A stretch of DNA of 64,000 nt from Blasia pusilla (taxonomy: Eukaryota > Marchantiophyta > Marchantiopsida > Blasiales), in the NCBI GenBank assembly GCA_050084515.1, contig CM114272.1, positions 18,228,001 to 18,292,000 on the forward strand, in the 5' to 3' direction. Position numbers and translations under genes: made by a program. The notes under the pieces were generated by a model. It worked only from the letters and a program-made list of their open reading frames with translations. It did no database searches and was not told the origin of the DNA. Below are positions 54,854 through 64,000 of this stretch, piece by piece. Within the stretch, counting starts at the first letter, position 1, and each line of letters begins with the position of its first letter.

Positions 54854-56126
54854 TGTCGTATAGTAAAATCAACCAGTACGTAAATTCCTTCGTCATTAAG
54901 TGTTACATAGAGTTTCATTAGTTTTAAGTAAATTGGCTTAGAAAAAAGAAATTCTTATGTTTAAACCTCTTTATGGTGCCTCTTTTATGCGGGCCCAACT
55001 TTAGAAAAATGAGGTAATAAATAAAAGATGACTTTATAAAAGTTAAGTAGTTGCTTTAATGAAAAGAAAAAGTAGTCTTGGTTGGTGGCAAGGTTAGTTG
55101 GGGTAATTTGGAAAATATCAAGTGGATAAAAGAGGATATTTTGGAAGAGATAAGAAGAAATCTACTTGTGTCAAAATGTGATTGGCTAAGCCTTGAGAGG
55201 AAGCCATGTGGCACAAGATAAGATTAGTTCTATTTCGTACTCTTGTGGATCCCTTGTGAGTATATAAAGAGGAGGGACCTTCAAGGGTTCATCACCTTCT
55301 ATTCCACATCTTGAGTCTTTCGTGTCTCTCTTGAGTGTATGGCTTTGGGATTGCTTGCTCTTCCAATGAGAGTGGATCACCCCTCTTGGGAGAGTAACTT
55401 GACCATGGTCTATTCTTTGAGAGATTTCTAGAGTGTGGTGTGTGTGTGTGGGGATGAGAGGTTTGTCACCGTAGAGAAGTTTAGTCATACTAAAATAGCG
55501 GAAGTTTTGGCTTGTTACTTCCCCAATGAGAGTGGATTACCCCTCTTGGGAGAATAACTCCGCCAAAACCCATTCTTGAGGAGAGTAGAGAATGTGTGTC
55601 AAGCATGGATAGGGGTGGAGCACGAGCTGTGCCCGACTTTCCTTTCCTCAATCCTTACCATGTCAAGGTACTCTTTGTAGATAGGCACTGATTCACTCGC
55701 TATTTAGTTTATCACTTTGGGGAGGCGTTCATGAACCAGGTCATGCAATCTCCAACTCCGGTGATTCTTCCTATCGTCACATATGGAAGGACATGGGATT
55801 GTACTTTGTATGTCCTTATATAGCGATCCATGGATGTCAATAGGCCTGGTCAAGTAGGGTTTAACACTAGTTGTGCTATCTTCCTCGTGTACAAGCGTAA
55901 AATAGTTTATAGGGATTTTATAGTTAGGAATTTTGGGGTCCGATATTACGAAGAAGTGATCGCCTCGGCACTTCCATTTGTGATACATGTCGTGAGAGAA
56001 TGGAGAGTGTACATCATAATTTTGTTTTGAAAAAGGAGAACCTCTTAGAGAGTTCACCTTGCATCGACCGCATCTACTGCAGCTAGAAGGCCCGCCCTTG
56101 CTCGAAGAAAGGCTCTCGACACGACA
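54854..56126 (+). mobile_element. Family-B LTR, full length (1273 bp)
   Basis: TGTCGTATAG...CTCGACACGACA. It is the 3' LTR of the rearranged element. The 3' flank CCGA (56127-56130) cannot be paired because the 5' end is lost; the flanking DNA is family-A methyltransferase sequence (relic A4). Confidence 0.9.
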
Positions 56127-57532
56127 CCGACTCCTTATATGCATAGGAAGCGGGAAAACTAACAAATATGGGAAAGATTCCCCATTGCATGCTAATCATG
56201 TTGACCAATGTTAATGAAGGGTAGTCATCATGCGTCACTACCTATGTTCCTCGTCCTAGATCCAAAATGAAATCCGCCAACGAATGGGAGGGACTCTCCC
56301 AAGGTTGCATGTGGACAAAGTCCGTGTTCGTGGACATGTCCATGTCCATGGAATTATGTACGTCCTATGGAAGGGCTTGTGCGTATGGTCCCCATCTTTC
56401 CATTTTTTCTCATTCTCCTTACTTGCGTTCGTGTTCCATACTCCCCCATTTCTTCCTCCCTCCACCTCCACTCCCTCCTCCCTCAATGCTCCTAGCCTCT
56501 CATCCTTGCCTTGCCTTCCATTATGGACTAAAAGTGTGGGTTCCATCTCCTAGATCCCATATCTATGGACATGTCCATTCATGTCCATCCTAAGGAAGGA
56601 CTAGTCTGTTTTTGTGCAACCATGGATTCTCCACTCTTGCATACGCCCTTCTCAAGACGTCATGTGGTGCCAAGTTGGTCCATCATAGATGCGAAAAATA
56701 TGCTTGTGTCCCTACACCCGTCCCATCCAAGAACACTGTAGGGTTGATCCATGCACGCACTTGATCTACACTCGTTACCACTTGTGATCATGAATTGCAC
56801 AAGATCGGTATATTCTCTAGAATTTAAGTTGGAGAAGGAGTGTGATGTTCCTACAAGTGTTGCAAGATCCTCATAATCTCCAAAAAATTCATGGGCTATG
56901 TGTAAGTTAAACCACTACCTCATTAACACTCGATTGGCTCTAACATGGCCAACCAGCAATGACCAAATCAATGGTCCCCACCCAATCCAAATCATGTATC
57001 CCCAACAAAGAAATGCCCCTCGGCAAAGAACTTTGATACTCTGGTATGGACGACACGGACAACAAGTGGAGAAAACGGAGGCATAAGTACACCACATATC
57101 GAAGTGAGATGTGCCTCACAACCTCATCAAGGTCTACATACAAGTATTGTTGCACCCGCACGTCTACTTGCAAAACAACGGCCAACCCACTTTCGATCCT
57201 CCAAAGAGATCCAACATCCAAATACCCTCCTCTAGGATAAGCCACACAATCGGTGTGGTGTTTAAGCCTAACATTATATCCTTCTTTGCTATATTGGTTT
57301 ATTCTAACCCGTCACGCTCTAATGTACATATCTTGTTGCACGCCATCTGCACGTGCTCATCGGCTAAGCGTCAAAGCTCCTTAGTCAAGCCCCACAAAAG
57401 TACCTCTCCTCACGGAATGATGCGACTACTATAACATTCCTCTACATAGAAGCGTCACGCACGATTGTGTCTCATGTATGGACATGCTCCTCAATTAAAT
57501 CAACAAGCCAAGTGATGGCCCTATGATGTCGT
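56127..57532 (-). pseudogene. Family-A relic A4: methyltransferase domain
   Basis: Strongly decayed minus-strand copy. Motif I is blurred (SGLAVVLQVDVRVQQYLYVD, about 57150-57200), followed by LHLLSVSSIPEYQSSLPRGI and motif IV VGTIDLVIAGWPC (about 56940-56980), then a stop where Gln is expected. Further left, DNA similarity to A3 continues through the motif VI and WTNL regions to the block CTTATATGCATAGGAAGCGG (about 56133). It is interrupted by a hAT-like MITE at 56300-56624. To the right, sequence up to about 57520 is the protease-methyltransferase linker. Confidence 0.8.
56300..56624. mobile_element. hAT-like MITE, 325 bp, with 8-bp TSD
   Basis: The left terminus CAAGGTTGCATG and right terminus TGCAACCATG form a short inverted repeat, CA(A/T)GGTTGCA. 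The flanks GACTCTCC (56292-56299) and GATTCTCC (56625-56632) are an 8-bp duplication with one C/T difference. CA...TG ends and 8-bp duplications are hAT characteristics. Subterminal TGGACATGTCCAT motifs occur at both ends in inverted arrangement. The A4 methyltransferase sequence is continuous when the element is removed. The open frames inside (up to about 108 codons) are low-complexity and not credible genes. Confidence 0.8.
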
Positions 57533-57575
57533 GTTGAAAGCTTTTCTTTGAGTAAGGGATGACCTTCAAGATCTC
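57533..57575 (-). mobile_element. Short, decayed family-B LTR end
   Basis: TGTCGTGTTGAAAGCTTTTC followed by TTTGAGTAAGGG matches the inverted LTR end TGTCGTGTCGAGAGCCTTTC with mostly C-to-T changes. No more of the LTR follows. Confidence 0.6.
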
Positions 57576-58189
57576 ATATCTTGCAACTTGTCGAATTCTA
57601 ATGGGTTGCTGGGCAAAATGGAACTACTTGTCAAGATCCTTATTCAAATGGATATGAAGTTTCCAAAACTTTGCAAGATGGCATGCAAGCTGGGATGAAT
57701 GCTAATATCGTTTCCTCTTGCTCCCCCATTTTCTTCAAAGCATACTTCTGGAAAATCTGATTTTATAAGAGGTTAAAAACTTTTGTATTGTGATTTCTTG
57801 AAGAAATGAATTCTTCACTTTGTCATTTTTTACAGTTTGTTACCATAATGTTCAATTCATTCTTCGCAACTCCCAACCTCCTCCTTCTCATTTCCTTCAT
57901 TGTAGTCCCATCGGAATCACAAGTGTGTCATGATTGGTTGTTAGATTTTCACGAAGTGTTGGTGATGAGAGTGGGAGTCTTGGATAAAGAGCCCATTGTA
58001 CCATATTTTCAAACACGTGACTGCAAGTGGTGTTTATTAGTAAATCCACCTATAAATTCATTGATCATGGTGGGTTGGTCTCTCTACCGGGAGAGAGATG
58101 ATGAATTCTCATTCACTTTCAAGATTGATTGTTGATGGTAGTATTTTCATCTTCATATCTTGCTCTAAAAAAATATGGTTAGTTTGAAT
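57576..58189 (+). other. Unrecognised segment with a 109-codon open frame
   Basis: The open frame 57806-58135 begins MNSSLCHFLQFVTIMFNSFF with a hydrophobic stretch (ATPNLLLLISFIVVPSE) and continues as VCHDWLLDFHEVLVMRVGVL and DCKWCLLVNPPINSLIMVGW, without low complexity. I do not recognise a family. Composition differs from the flanking family-A sequence. It may be a captured host gene fragment or another element piece. Confidence 0.35.
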
Positions 58190-58656
58190 CAGGTCCCTCT
58201 CCATGTCACTATAACGGTAGGGACAACGAAAGATTGGCATATCACTAGCCAAATCAATCCGTGTATCGGGTCCAACCAAAGCACCCAACTCCTTCATGCT
58301 AAAGGCAAAACAACTCCTATAAGCACGTAGGAACTGTGTCAAGCGTCGTTTCTCACCTCCCGTAAGCTTGGGCCCAAGTAATGGCTCCCAAGTCTCCTCC
58401 ACTAGCACACTAGAGGGAGAGGACAACGCCATTGGCTACTATGCAACCCCCTCACAAGATGGTACACCCTTAGCTACACCATCATCTGAGCAAATAACTC
58501 CTCCACCAGCATGAGCAACCAACTCCACATGCCCAACCATTATATCCCATTTACTCCAAGGATGCAAAATACTATTCTCCTCGCCCCCAACCGATGTCTC
58601 TACCATCTCGGCAGCCATCGAGCTCATCACAAGGGGTGGAAGACCCATAGACATAG
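58190..58656 (-). pseudogene. A5 methyltransferase-RT linker and RT N-terminus
   Basis: SMAAEMVETSVGGEENSILH and the following linker lead to a double TAG (58436-58441). Then comes ETWEPLLGPKLTGGEKRRLT, SCFAFSMKELGALVGPDTRI and PIFRCPYRYSDMERDLIQ, the start of the RT domain. Homology stops at about 58190, before the catalytic palm. Confidence 0.82.
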
Positions 58657-60191
58657 TCAAAGTTGACGTTGCTTGGCCATACCAAGACTCAAAATCCACG
58701 TCAAACAATTAAGGTCCATGGCCTGAACCAACACACGACGTCGTGAAGCCTCACAAATGGAAGCAACCGCGGTCACACCAGTAGCAAATCCCATCGCACG
58801 CTCTCTCTCATCGGCGCTAGGCTCCACCAACTGTCGCACATGAGAATCCCATACAAGCCCGAGACCACCTTCCCTGTAGGCATGTAATGAGGGAAAACTC
58901 AAAAATATGGGTAGTGCCATCCTAGGCTGGCCCACACGGTTCACCACTACCATGGGTGATTGATCAATAACCCTCATCACCTGAGAAAGTCGCCCAATAT
59001 CCAAGATACTATCCACTGTAAGGCAAGGATCCTGCTGCACTGCATCATATGCTCGACGTAGAACCTCCCTAGGCAAAAATTTTGTCCACCACAAGTGTGG
59101 ACGATGTTCACGCGATCCAACTTGCGCTACATCCAACAACACCGCTCGTCCAATCCAAGACCCCACCTCATGAACACTCGCCATCATCCGGTCCGAGTGT
59201 CACCCAACAATGGAACATTCTCGAGAATGTAAGCTGGAGCACGTGCGTGATGAACCTGAAGATGTCGTAACACCCGTAACATCTCCCAAAACAATCGAGA
59301 CCTAGGGTTGTGTAATCCCTCACCACGACCAGCACGTGTATGACCCTGACATGGCCATCTAGCAATCACCAAATCCACAGGACCAACCCTCTCAAGGTCC
59401 TACGCCTCCAACAATGCAATGTGTGACGGCAAAGCACGCTGGTACCCACGAATAGCTGATGGCGGCAACAACTCAGGATATCTCCGCATCAACTGACCAA
59501 TATGTAGGGATGAGACTCTCAGGGCCGTCTCATCTTGCTCCACATACACGTATCTCCGCACAAGAATACCGGCCTGCAACACTACAACCAAACCAGTGCT
59601 AATCCCACCAAAGAGATCTAACACACAAGTGCCCTTCGGCGGATACTGCCATACAATGGGTGTAGTATCCAAAGGGAATAACCCAACTGGACCAGAAGTA
59701 GGAGTCCGCCGCGGAGCCTCCTCTTCCTCGTGAGGTATAACAACCTCACACCAAGCCTCCTGCACTAGGCGATCAGCCTCCTGCCGTAGTGCACCGCCTG
59801 AACTCCAAAGTGGCACATCCAATGATGAGGATGCCACTACTGCAAAACTAGGGACCTCCTCATGCACAAGAGAATCCATAGCAGAAAGGTTACCCTCCAA
59901 AAAGTCTCCAGGCCAAGTGACTACTCCACTAAAACCAGCCACAGATGCTACCACCATTGGGGAAGATCCTCCTAGTTGAGCCCCATAAATAAATCTCACA
60001 GGAACCTGGCTCATATGTCCATCCCCGGACTGCCAACCTGGTCTATAAGACGCTGTCTCAATCCAGTAGTCCATCTGAAAACCCATCGGGTACAATACTG
60101 CTCCCCCAACTAATACATCATACGACTCGGCTGATGTGACCACTACTGGTACTCCCAACCGGGAGCTATCAGTCGCATGATCTGGTCTCAA
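58657..60191 (-). pseudogene. A5 DNMT3-like cytosine-5 DNA methyltransferase domain
   Basis: Motif I is TCVLDLFGGISTGLVVVLQA (59624-59590), followed by RRYVYVEQDETALRVSSLHI, the motif II acidic region. After TAG 59400 comes motif IV DLVIARWPCQGHTRAGRGEG (PCQ at 59354-59346, catalytic Cys present), RSRLFWEMLRVLRHL, and motif VI AYILENVPLLGD (ENV 59222-59214). A small indel at about 59187 shifts the frame. Then IGRAVLLDVAQVGSREHRPH and LWWTKF (59115-59077, position of the RxR motif VIII), VVNRVG, and HVRQLVEPSADERERAMGF (ending about 58786), equivalent to the last DNMT3 motif, followed by EASRRRVLVQAMDLNCLTWI. All key residues are present. The domain would transfer a methyl group to cytosine in DNA. 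The preceding ~170 residues (60191-59640) are the protease C-terminus and linker. Confidence 0.93.
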
Positions 60192-60194
60192 CTA

Positions 60195-60506
60195 TACAGA
60201 AAACTTCTCCCGTATCATGAATTGAGACCTATCATTGGCTCCTCCAAGTGATGTTTGAATCTGGAATGGGCAAGGCTCAAGCTCTGACCTCCGAATATCC
60301 AAACCAATACATGCCGCCTTTGCCAACATCAAAGGTTGGGCACCAGAGTCTAACAAGACTCTATCTGGTCTATACACCTGTCCTGTAGGACTCACCAATC
60401 GGAATATCCCATTGCGGTTGTCCAACATACATACACCAGGTGTAAGCCTCTCACGATCAATGGCTGGCCGGGCTGGTAATGCATCCATCTTCGCCGTTGT
60501 TGCCTA
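60195..60506 (-). pseudogene. A5 protease
   Basis: RPDRVLLDSGAQPLMLAKAA has the intact DSG active site (60350-60342), followed by ELEPCPFQIQTSLGGANDRS. The C-terminal block YDVLVGGAVLYPMGFQMDYW lies beyond TAG 60192. A1-A3 have altered DSG motifs, so this copy shows the functional form of the family. Confidence 0.87.
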
Positions 60507-62480
60507 CCAAGTAGCATTGGTACTCAATGCTACACATGACATAGAGGGTTGCTCCACCGCAACACTCTCATCCACCTCAGCACGTGTAGCAGTAGCCCCC
60601 CCACGTTCACACAACGTGGCTGCTAGCTGAAATACAGGAGCTAAGTCAACTCCTAAAGCCATCAGCTCCGTGGCTGAAAAACATGGGGATCCCAACTCTG
60701 AAGTTGCCATCCGCAATACTGCACTGGATGCTGCATCCGGGTCTACTACACGCAATGTAGATGCCTTAGTCCCCACTGTAGGCTCAATAGGCTGCGTAGG
60801 AACCATGGATGGAGTCCTAAACACCTCACACAACAAGAATGACTGGGGGAGCCTAGCCTGCTTCCCAACCTCACCCCTCTGTGGGTCCAACTCCACAGTT
60901 GCACCACGTGGCTCTGACGTTCGAGTGGCTCCTCTTGTAATTGCAATTGATCCCTCAACCTGTGCTACACTCGCCATATAAGAGAGATCATCCCCTCCAT
61001 AAGAGGTGGAAGCCCTTGCTCCCGAACATGCTCTATGTTGGATACCAGCCATAGAAGCCAACCTCTGCTCCAACTGCTCAATCTTGGCAGCCATAGCTGA
61101 CTCTGTCGTAGTGGTAGGGGTAGCCACCGTAGGCTCTCCAACCGCTGGTCCACCTCTACCACCTCGGCCTCTCGGAGCTACTCCACCACGGCCGCGGCCT
61201 GATCTCAACTCTGGATGAAGATCAAAGCAACGCTCTCGAGGATGACCTGGTCTCCCACAATGATCACACTGAGTTGGGGCTGACTGAGGCCCATCCTCAA
61301 AAGTCTGTCTCCCATCCTCTTGGGGACAAAACCTCCTGACATGATCACCTCCACATGTCCAACATGACTGTCCTTGCTGCGGGGCAGCAAATGAAGGCAA
61401 TGGTCTCTATGCAAGTGTCCCTCTAGGACCTAATTGAGGTCGTGTGTATCCCCCACGACTCCCACTATTACTACCACCACCACTACTACGAGATTGTGAG
61501 GTGGACAGCTGAACACGAGAAGTAGTAGTTGTATCCCTACTGAATGTGGATGTCACCACTCTCTCCTCCACCATGTTAAGCTCAATATTCTGAGATAGAG
61601 CCAATATGGGTGAATCATCACTCGTAAGAATAGCATCACGTACCCTACAACGCAACTCTCTGTCCAAGATCACATACCAAAACTGGACTGCCTCAGCCAT
61701 AGTCACACCTTGGGTAACTGAAATCAAACGTCGCATACGAATGTATGCCTCACGAAGACTCTCACCAGTCTTTCGCTCAAATTCCTGAAGACTCCTCAAC
61801 TTCTCTGTCTTCACTCCCTGATAGTTCTTCTTCAACCTCTTGAAGAACTCTGCAACCAAGCTGAACGATGGTGGGACACTAGTACCTCCACTAGTACCCC
61901 CACTGGTACCTCCATGGGTACCTCCACTGGTACCCCCACTCCGGCTCGTACTCGTATCACTCAACGTCGGGTTGGCTGACACAGTAGGAGCACTACTACC
62001 AATACCACCATGGGTGATAGACACATAGCCTGGAGACCAATATTGTCTCCACGCCTCAATCTCAGCAACATGGTCCCTCCTAAACTCATGGTAATTGTCC
62101 ATGGGTGGTCCCTCCAAGTACTGAAACAACCCCTTCCAAGCCAAGAAGGTTGTAAACAACGTGGCGTTCTGCAACATCTGCATATCACACCACGTATCAA
62201 ACTCCTGAATGAAGTCCTCCAACTCAATGGTGCCCACTGCACCCGAGTATCGTTTTGGGCCCTTCATGGCCCCATATCTCCTGTCCATGTCCCAAATCAA
62301 TGGAGTTGCAACACTCGATAACAACGTAGAAGACTCGGTGTTTGGAACACCCTCGTCCTCCTCTTCATCAACCGTCGGAAGTGGAAAAGGTAGCCGATAC
62401 CTCAATCCAATCTGTGTAAAACCACCACTGTGTGCACCACGGTCCCCAACCAAACCACCAGACAACTCCGTGATGACCAA
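60507..62480 (-). pseudogene. A5 Gag with two CCHC zinc knuckles
   Basis: 357 open codons from the Met at 62480, then TAG 61407-61409, then 298 more in the same frame. The Gag core has RRYGAMKGPKRYSGAVGTIE, FLAWKGLFQYLEGPPMDNYH and FFKRLKKNYQGVKTEKLRSL followed by LREAYIRMRRLISVTQGVTM. A Gly/Thr/Ser repeat (TSGGTHGGTSGGTSGGTS, about 61875-61930) is unique to this copy. The knuckles CWTCGGDHVRRFC (from 61364) and CDHCGRPGHPRERC (from 61268) are both complete, followed by a Gly/Arg-rich stretch (GRGRGGVAPRGRGGRGGP) suited to RNA binding. The C-terminal part to 60507 matches the A1-A3 spacer (VELDPQRGEVGKQARLPQSF). Confidence 0.9.
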
Positions 62481-63009
62481 CGCCGATGCCGCACCACCAC
62501 CAAATCACCACCACTAAGTAACCAAGTGACGTCCATGTCACTGTACTATTCTAGCTCTACTAGCTATGGGTGTGGGAAACCTAACATGTCATCACCACAA
62601 GAAGCCTCCCACGGTCTACTGGTCATCACTCCAGCCTCACTATCGGTAGCACACAGGAGTAAAACTACTCTGGAAATCAGCGTCAACCCTAACAATGGGC
62701 GCGCAAGCAAGAAGCAACGATGGAGGGGATCCAAACACAGGAAATCCAACGACAACCCTCCAATCGCAAATGGAAATGAAGGTAACACAATCCACCAAAC
62801 GTGGCACCCCCTAAATCCACAGAACCCACCACACAATTCTAACGCAATAGCTACTCCGCCGCTAGTCGATGACGTATTAGTCGCACTCGCAGCACCTGAA
62901 AATATCACCTGCATGGAGAGGCCACATCGTACTATGCGCTAGAGGTCCATCAACCGGAAACCCGAGATGCATAAAGCGCCTAACACATCTCCAAATAGCA
63001 CCAAATGAG

Positions 63010-63095
63010 CTACACCAGTGTGTACACTGGCATAGTTAAGAACTCAACAGTTAAGCATCTTCCAAGCAGAATAGCCCAAAGATGGGTGACCAATT
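63010..63095 (+). promoter_or_regulatory. 5S-rRNA-like segment (possible Pol III internal promoter)
   Basis: GAACTC-N3-AGTTAAGC-N24-GATGGGTGACC occurs at 63039-63091, with the same order and exactly the same spacing as in plant 5S rRNA (A-box and C-box regions), and ACCAG upstream at a nearly matching distance. The sequence between the boxes is not 5S. A functional 5S gene is excluded, but a 5S-derived promoter, as known in Cassandra TRIM elements, is possible. Confidence 0.5.
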
Positions 63096-63139
63096 ATGCA
63101 ACACTCAACTCACAAATCCTACAAAAATTGCCTCACGCC

Positions 63140-63163
63140 CAAGCAAGCAAGCTTGCTTGCTTG
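63140..63163. repeat. 24-bp perfect palindrome of CAAG/CTTG units
   Basis: Three tandem CAAG units followed by their mirror CTTG units with no spacer. It lies in the upstream region of A5. Confidence 0.9.
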
Positions 63164-64000
63164 CTCCTTACTCCTTACTCCGCCTCTCACGCCCACTCGG
63201 CCCGAGCTACCACGAGTTGCCTCAAAGCCTCGAAGCCTCGAAATGCTCGAGACATGCCTCGTTCACCATGCTTCGCTATTGGGAGAGGACCAACCAGGGC
63301 CCCCCAATGGGATAGGCGTCTCCAACAACGGACGAGTCACCAACCAACTAGCCCCTCCGATCCACTGTCCACCATAGCTATCTCTCCATAAAAAATCAGC
63401 TACAACTGAACTCTATCCTCCGAGCTAAAAATCAGACAAATTTGATGTCCATACACCTCAAGAATCACAAATCCTATAGCGCTTCCGCCCAGATTCATGC
63501 ACCCAAAAATCCGCAATGCTCCACACACTGAAGCAGATATCTTCACATGAGATCACAATATAGGCAGCAACATGAACCTCTCACCCGATCTGGATGAACT
63601 TCAACAGAGCGTCCGCACTCCAAGCTCTCCACATCATAAAACCGTCAAACACGAAGCAGAATCTTCAATCCTTGATAACTTCCAACTTCCTTGACGAAAT
63701 CCGGCGATCTAAAGCACGTTGGAAAGCTCTCAGCAAGGCGCTTCTTTCCCAACCAACCACGCACCTGATTCCCACCTCCAACATAGGCCACAAGCCACAA
63801 ACATCCACGGCTGAGTACACAATCAACCCTAACAAGATCCTACTGATCCACGATCGAAGCTACCATCGATCTACTCCAGTTCTTTGAGTGAAATCCGTGA
63901 AAGAACTTCTATCATAAAACACATATAGAATCACATACAATCAAGCCGAACCCACTCCACGATGGGAAAATCCAGGTCGCAACTTGCGGGAACCACCATA

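Larger units (their letters stand above)
58190..62480 (-). mobile_element. Family-A copy A5 (diverged subfamily, best-preserved Gag-protease-methyltransferase)
   Basis: From the right: Gag 62480-61410, zinc knuckles 61400-61200, protease about 60480-60240, methyltransferase 60191-58660, then a linker and the first third of RT, lost at about 58190. From 62480 to 59187 everything is in one frame, broken only by TAG codons at 61407, 60504, 60192 and 59400. It differs from A1-A4 in sequence throughout (for example a Gly/Thr-repeat insert in Gag), so it is a separate subfamily. Confidence 0.92.
62481..64000 (-). other. A5 upstream region (leader/LTR), continuing past the window
   Basis: No gene. 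It contains the 5S-like block at 63010-63095 and the palindrome at 63140-63163, followed by short GCCTCGAAGCCTCGAAA-type repeats. The LTR boundary cannot be placed because the other LTR of A5 is lost and the right edge is outside the window. Confidence 0.5.

Noticed and set aside
56267-56593. Pro/Leu-rich protein of 108 codons
   Set aside because: It lies inside the 325-bp MITE, is low-complexity, and overlaps similar open frames in other registers.
58657-60191. Methyltransferase as an ordinary host gene
   Set aside because: It sits in the protease frame, upstream of RT, in repeated copies with the same arrangement, so it belongs to the retrotransposon.
59187-62480. UAG (and UAA) read as glutamine by this organism
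   Set aside because: In-frame TAG often stands for Gln in A1, A5 and the copia relic, which could suggest a variant code. But the intact RBCS gene uses only CAA/CAG for all its Gln codons and ends in TGA, and the relics also have CGA-to-TGA and TGG-to-TAG changes. Transition decay explains all of them.
63010-63095. Functional 5S rRNA gene
   Set aside because: Only the promoter boxes match; the rest of the 5S sequence is absent.

Overview
The window is nuclear DNA of a streptophyte (land plant or close relative), in a region dense with transposons. The only intact host gene I can defend is a RuBisCO small-subunit gene (RBCS, 17873-18882, minus strand). It has a chloroplast transit peptide, one intron exactly after the mature Met-Gln, a TATA box and an I-box. 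The abundance of Ty3/gypsy, Ty1/copia, PIF/Harbinger, CACTA and hAT-like DNA fits a plant. I cannot name the species.

Layout. 1-2.3 kb: broken PIF/Harbinger transposon. 2.4-5.7 kb: diverged ~180-bp tandem satellite and, in the same stretch, a solo LTR with perfect 5-bp target duplications (2628-3630). 5.7-12.6 kb: LTR pieces, a CACTA end with transposase fragment, and a Ty3/gypsy copy (A1) truncated by it. 12.6-14.2 kb: plus-strand RNase H/integrase relic. 14.2-17.6 kb: mostly unrecognised sequence with palindromes and short duplications. 17.8-19.7 kb: RBCS, its promoter and an upstream ~80-bp repeat array. 20-24 kb: gypsy fragments carrying two solo LTRs of a second family (B). 24-28.65 kb: decayed Ty1/copia element. 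28.66-38.5 kb: gypsy copy A2. 38.5-53.9 kb: copy A3, split by a complete 8.5-kb family-B element (43618-52104). 53.9-56.1 kb: rearranged family-B remnant. 56.1-57.5 kb: relic A4 with a hAT-like MITE inside. 58.2-64 kb: copy A5, running off the right edge.

The main discovery is family A. Between the protease and the reverse transcriptase its polyprotein carries a cytosine-5 DNA methyltransferase domain of DNMT3-like, non-permuted layout (motif I, PCQ, ENV, a late RxxR block and a C-terminal ER-x-MGF block). The domain is visible, whole or in part, in copies A1-A5. The integrase C-terminus of A2 also runs into a PHD finger. The order is Gag - CCHC - protease - methyltransferase - RT - RNase H - integrase - PHD. 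From memory, retrotransposons with cytosine methyltransferases have been reported in dinoflagellates and charophyte algae (de Mendoza et al. 2018), so the principle has precedent, but this architecture deserves its own description.

In A1 the whole gag-to-methyltransferase stretch is a single reading frame interrupted by seven stops. Six are explained by C-to-T change (Gln to TAG, Arg to TGA), as expected from deamination of methylated cytosine. A TAG just before the RT is shared by A2, A3 and A5 and sits in a context resembling known readthrough sites. Boundaries of decayed elements are approximate; all similarities were judged by eye.
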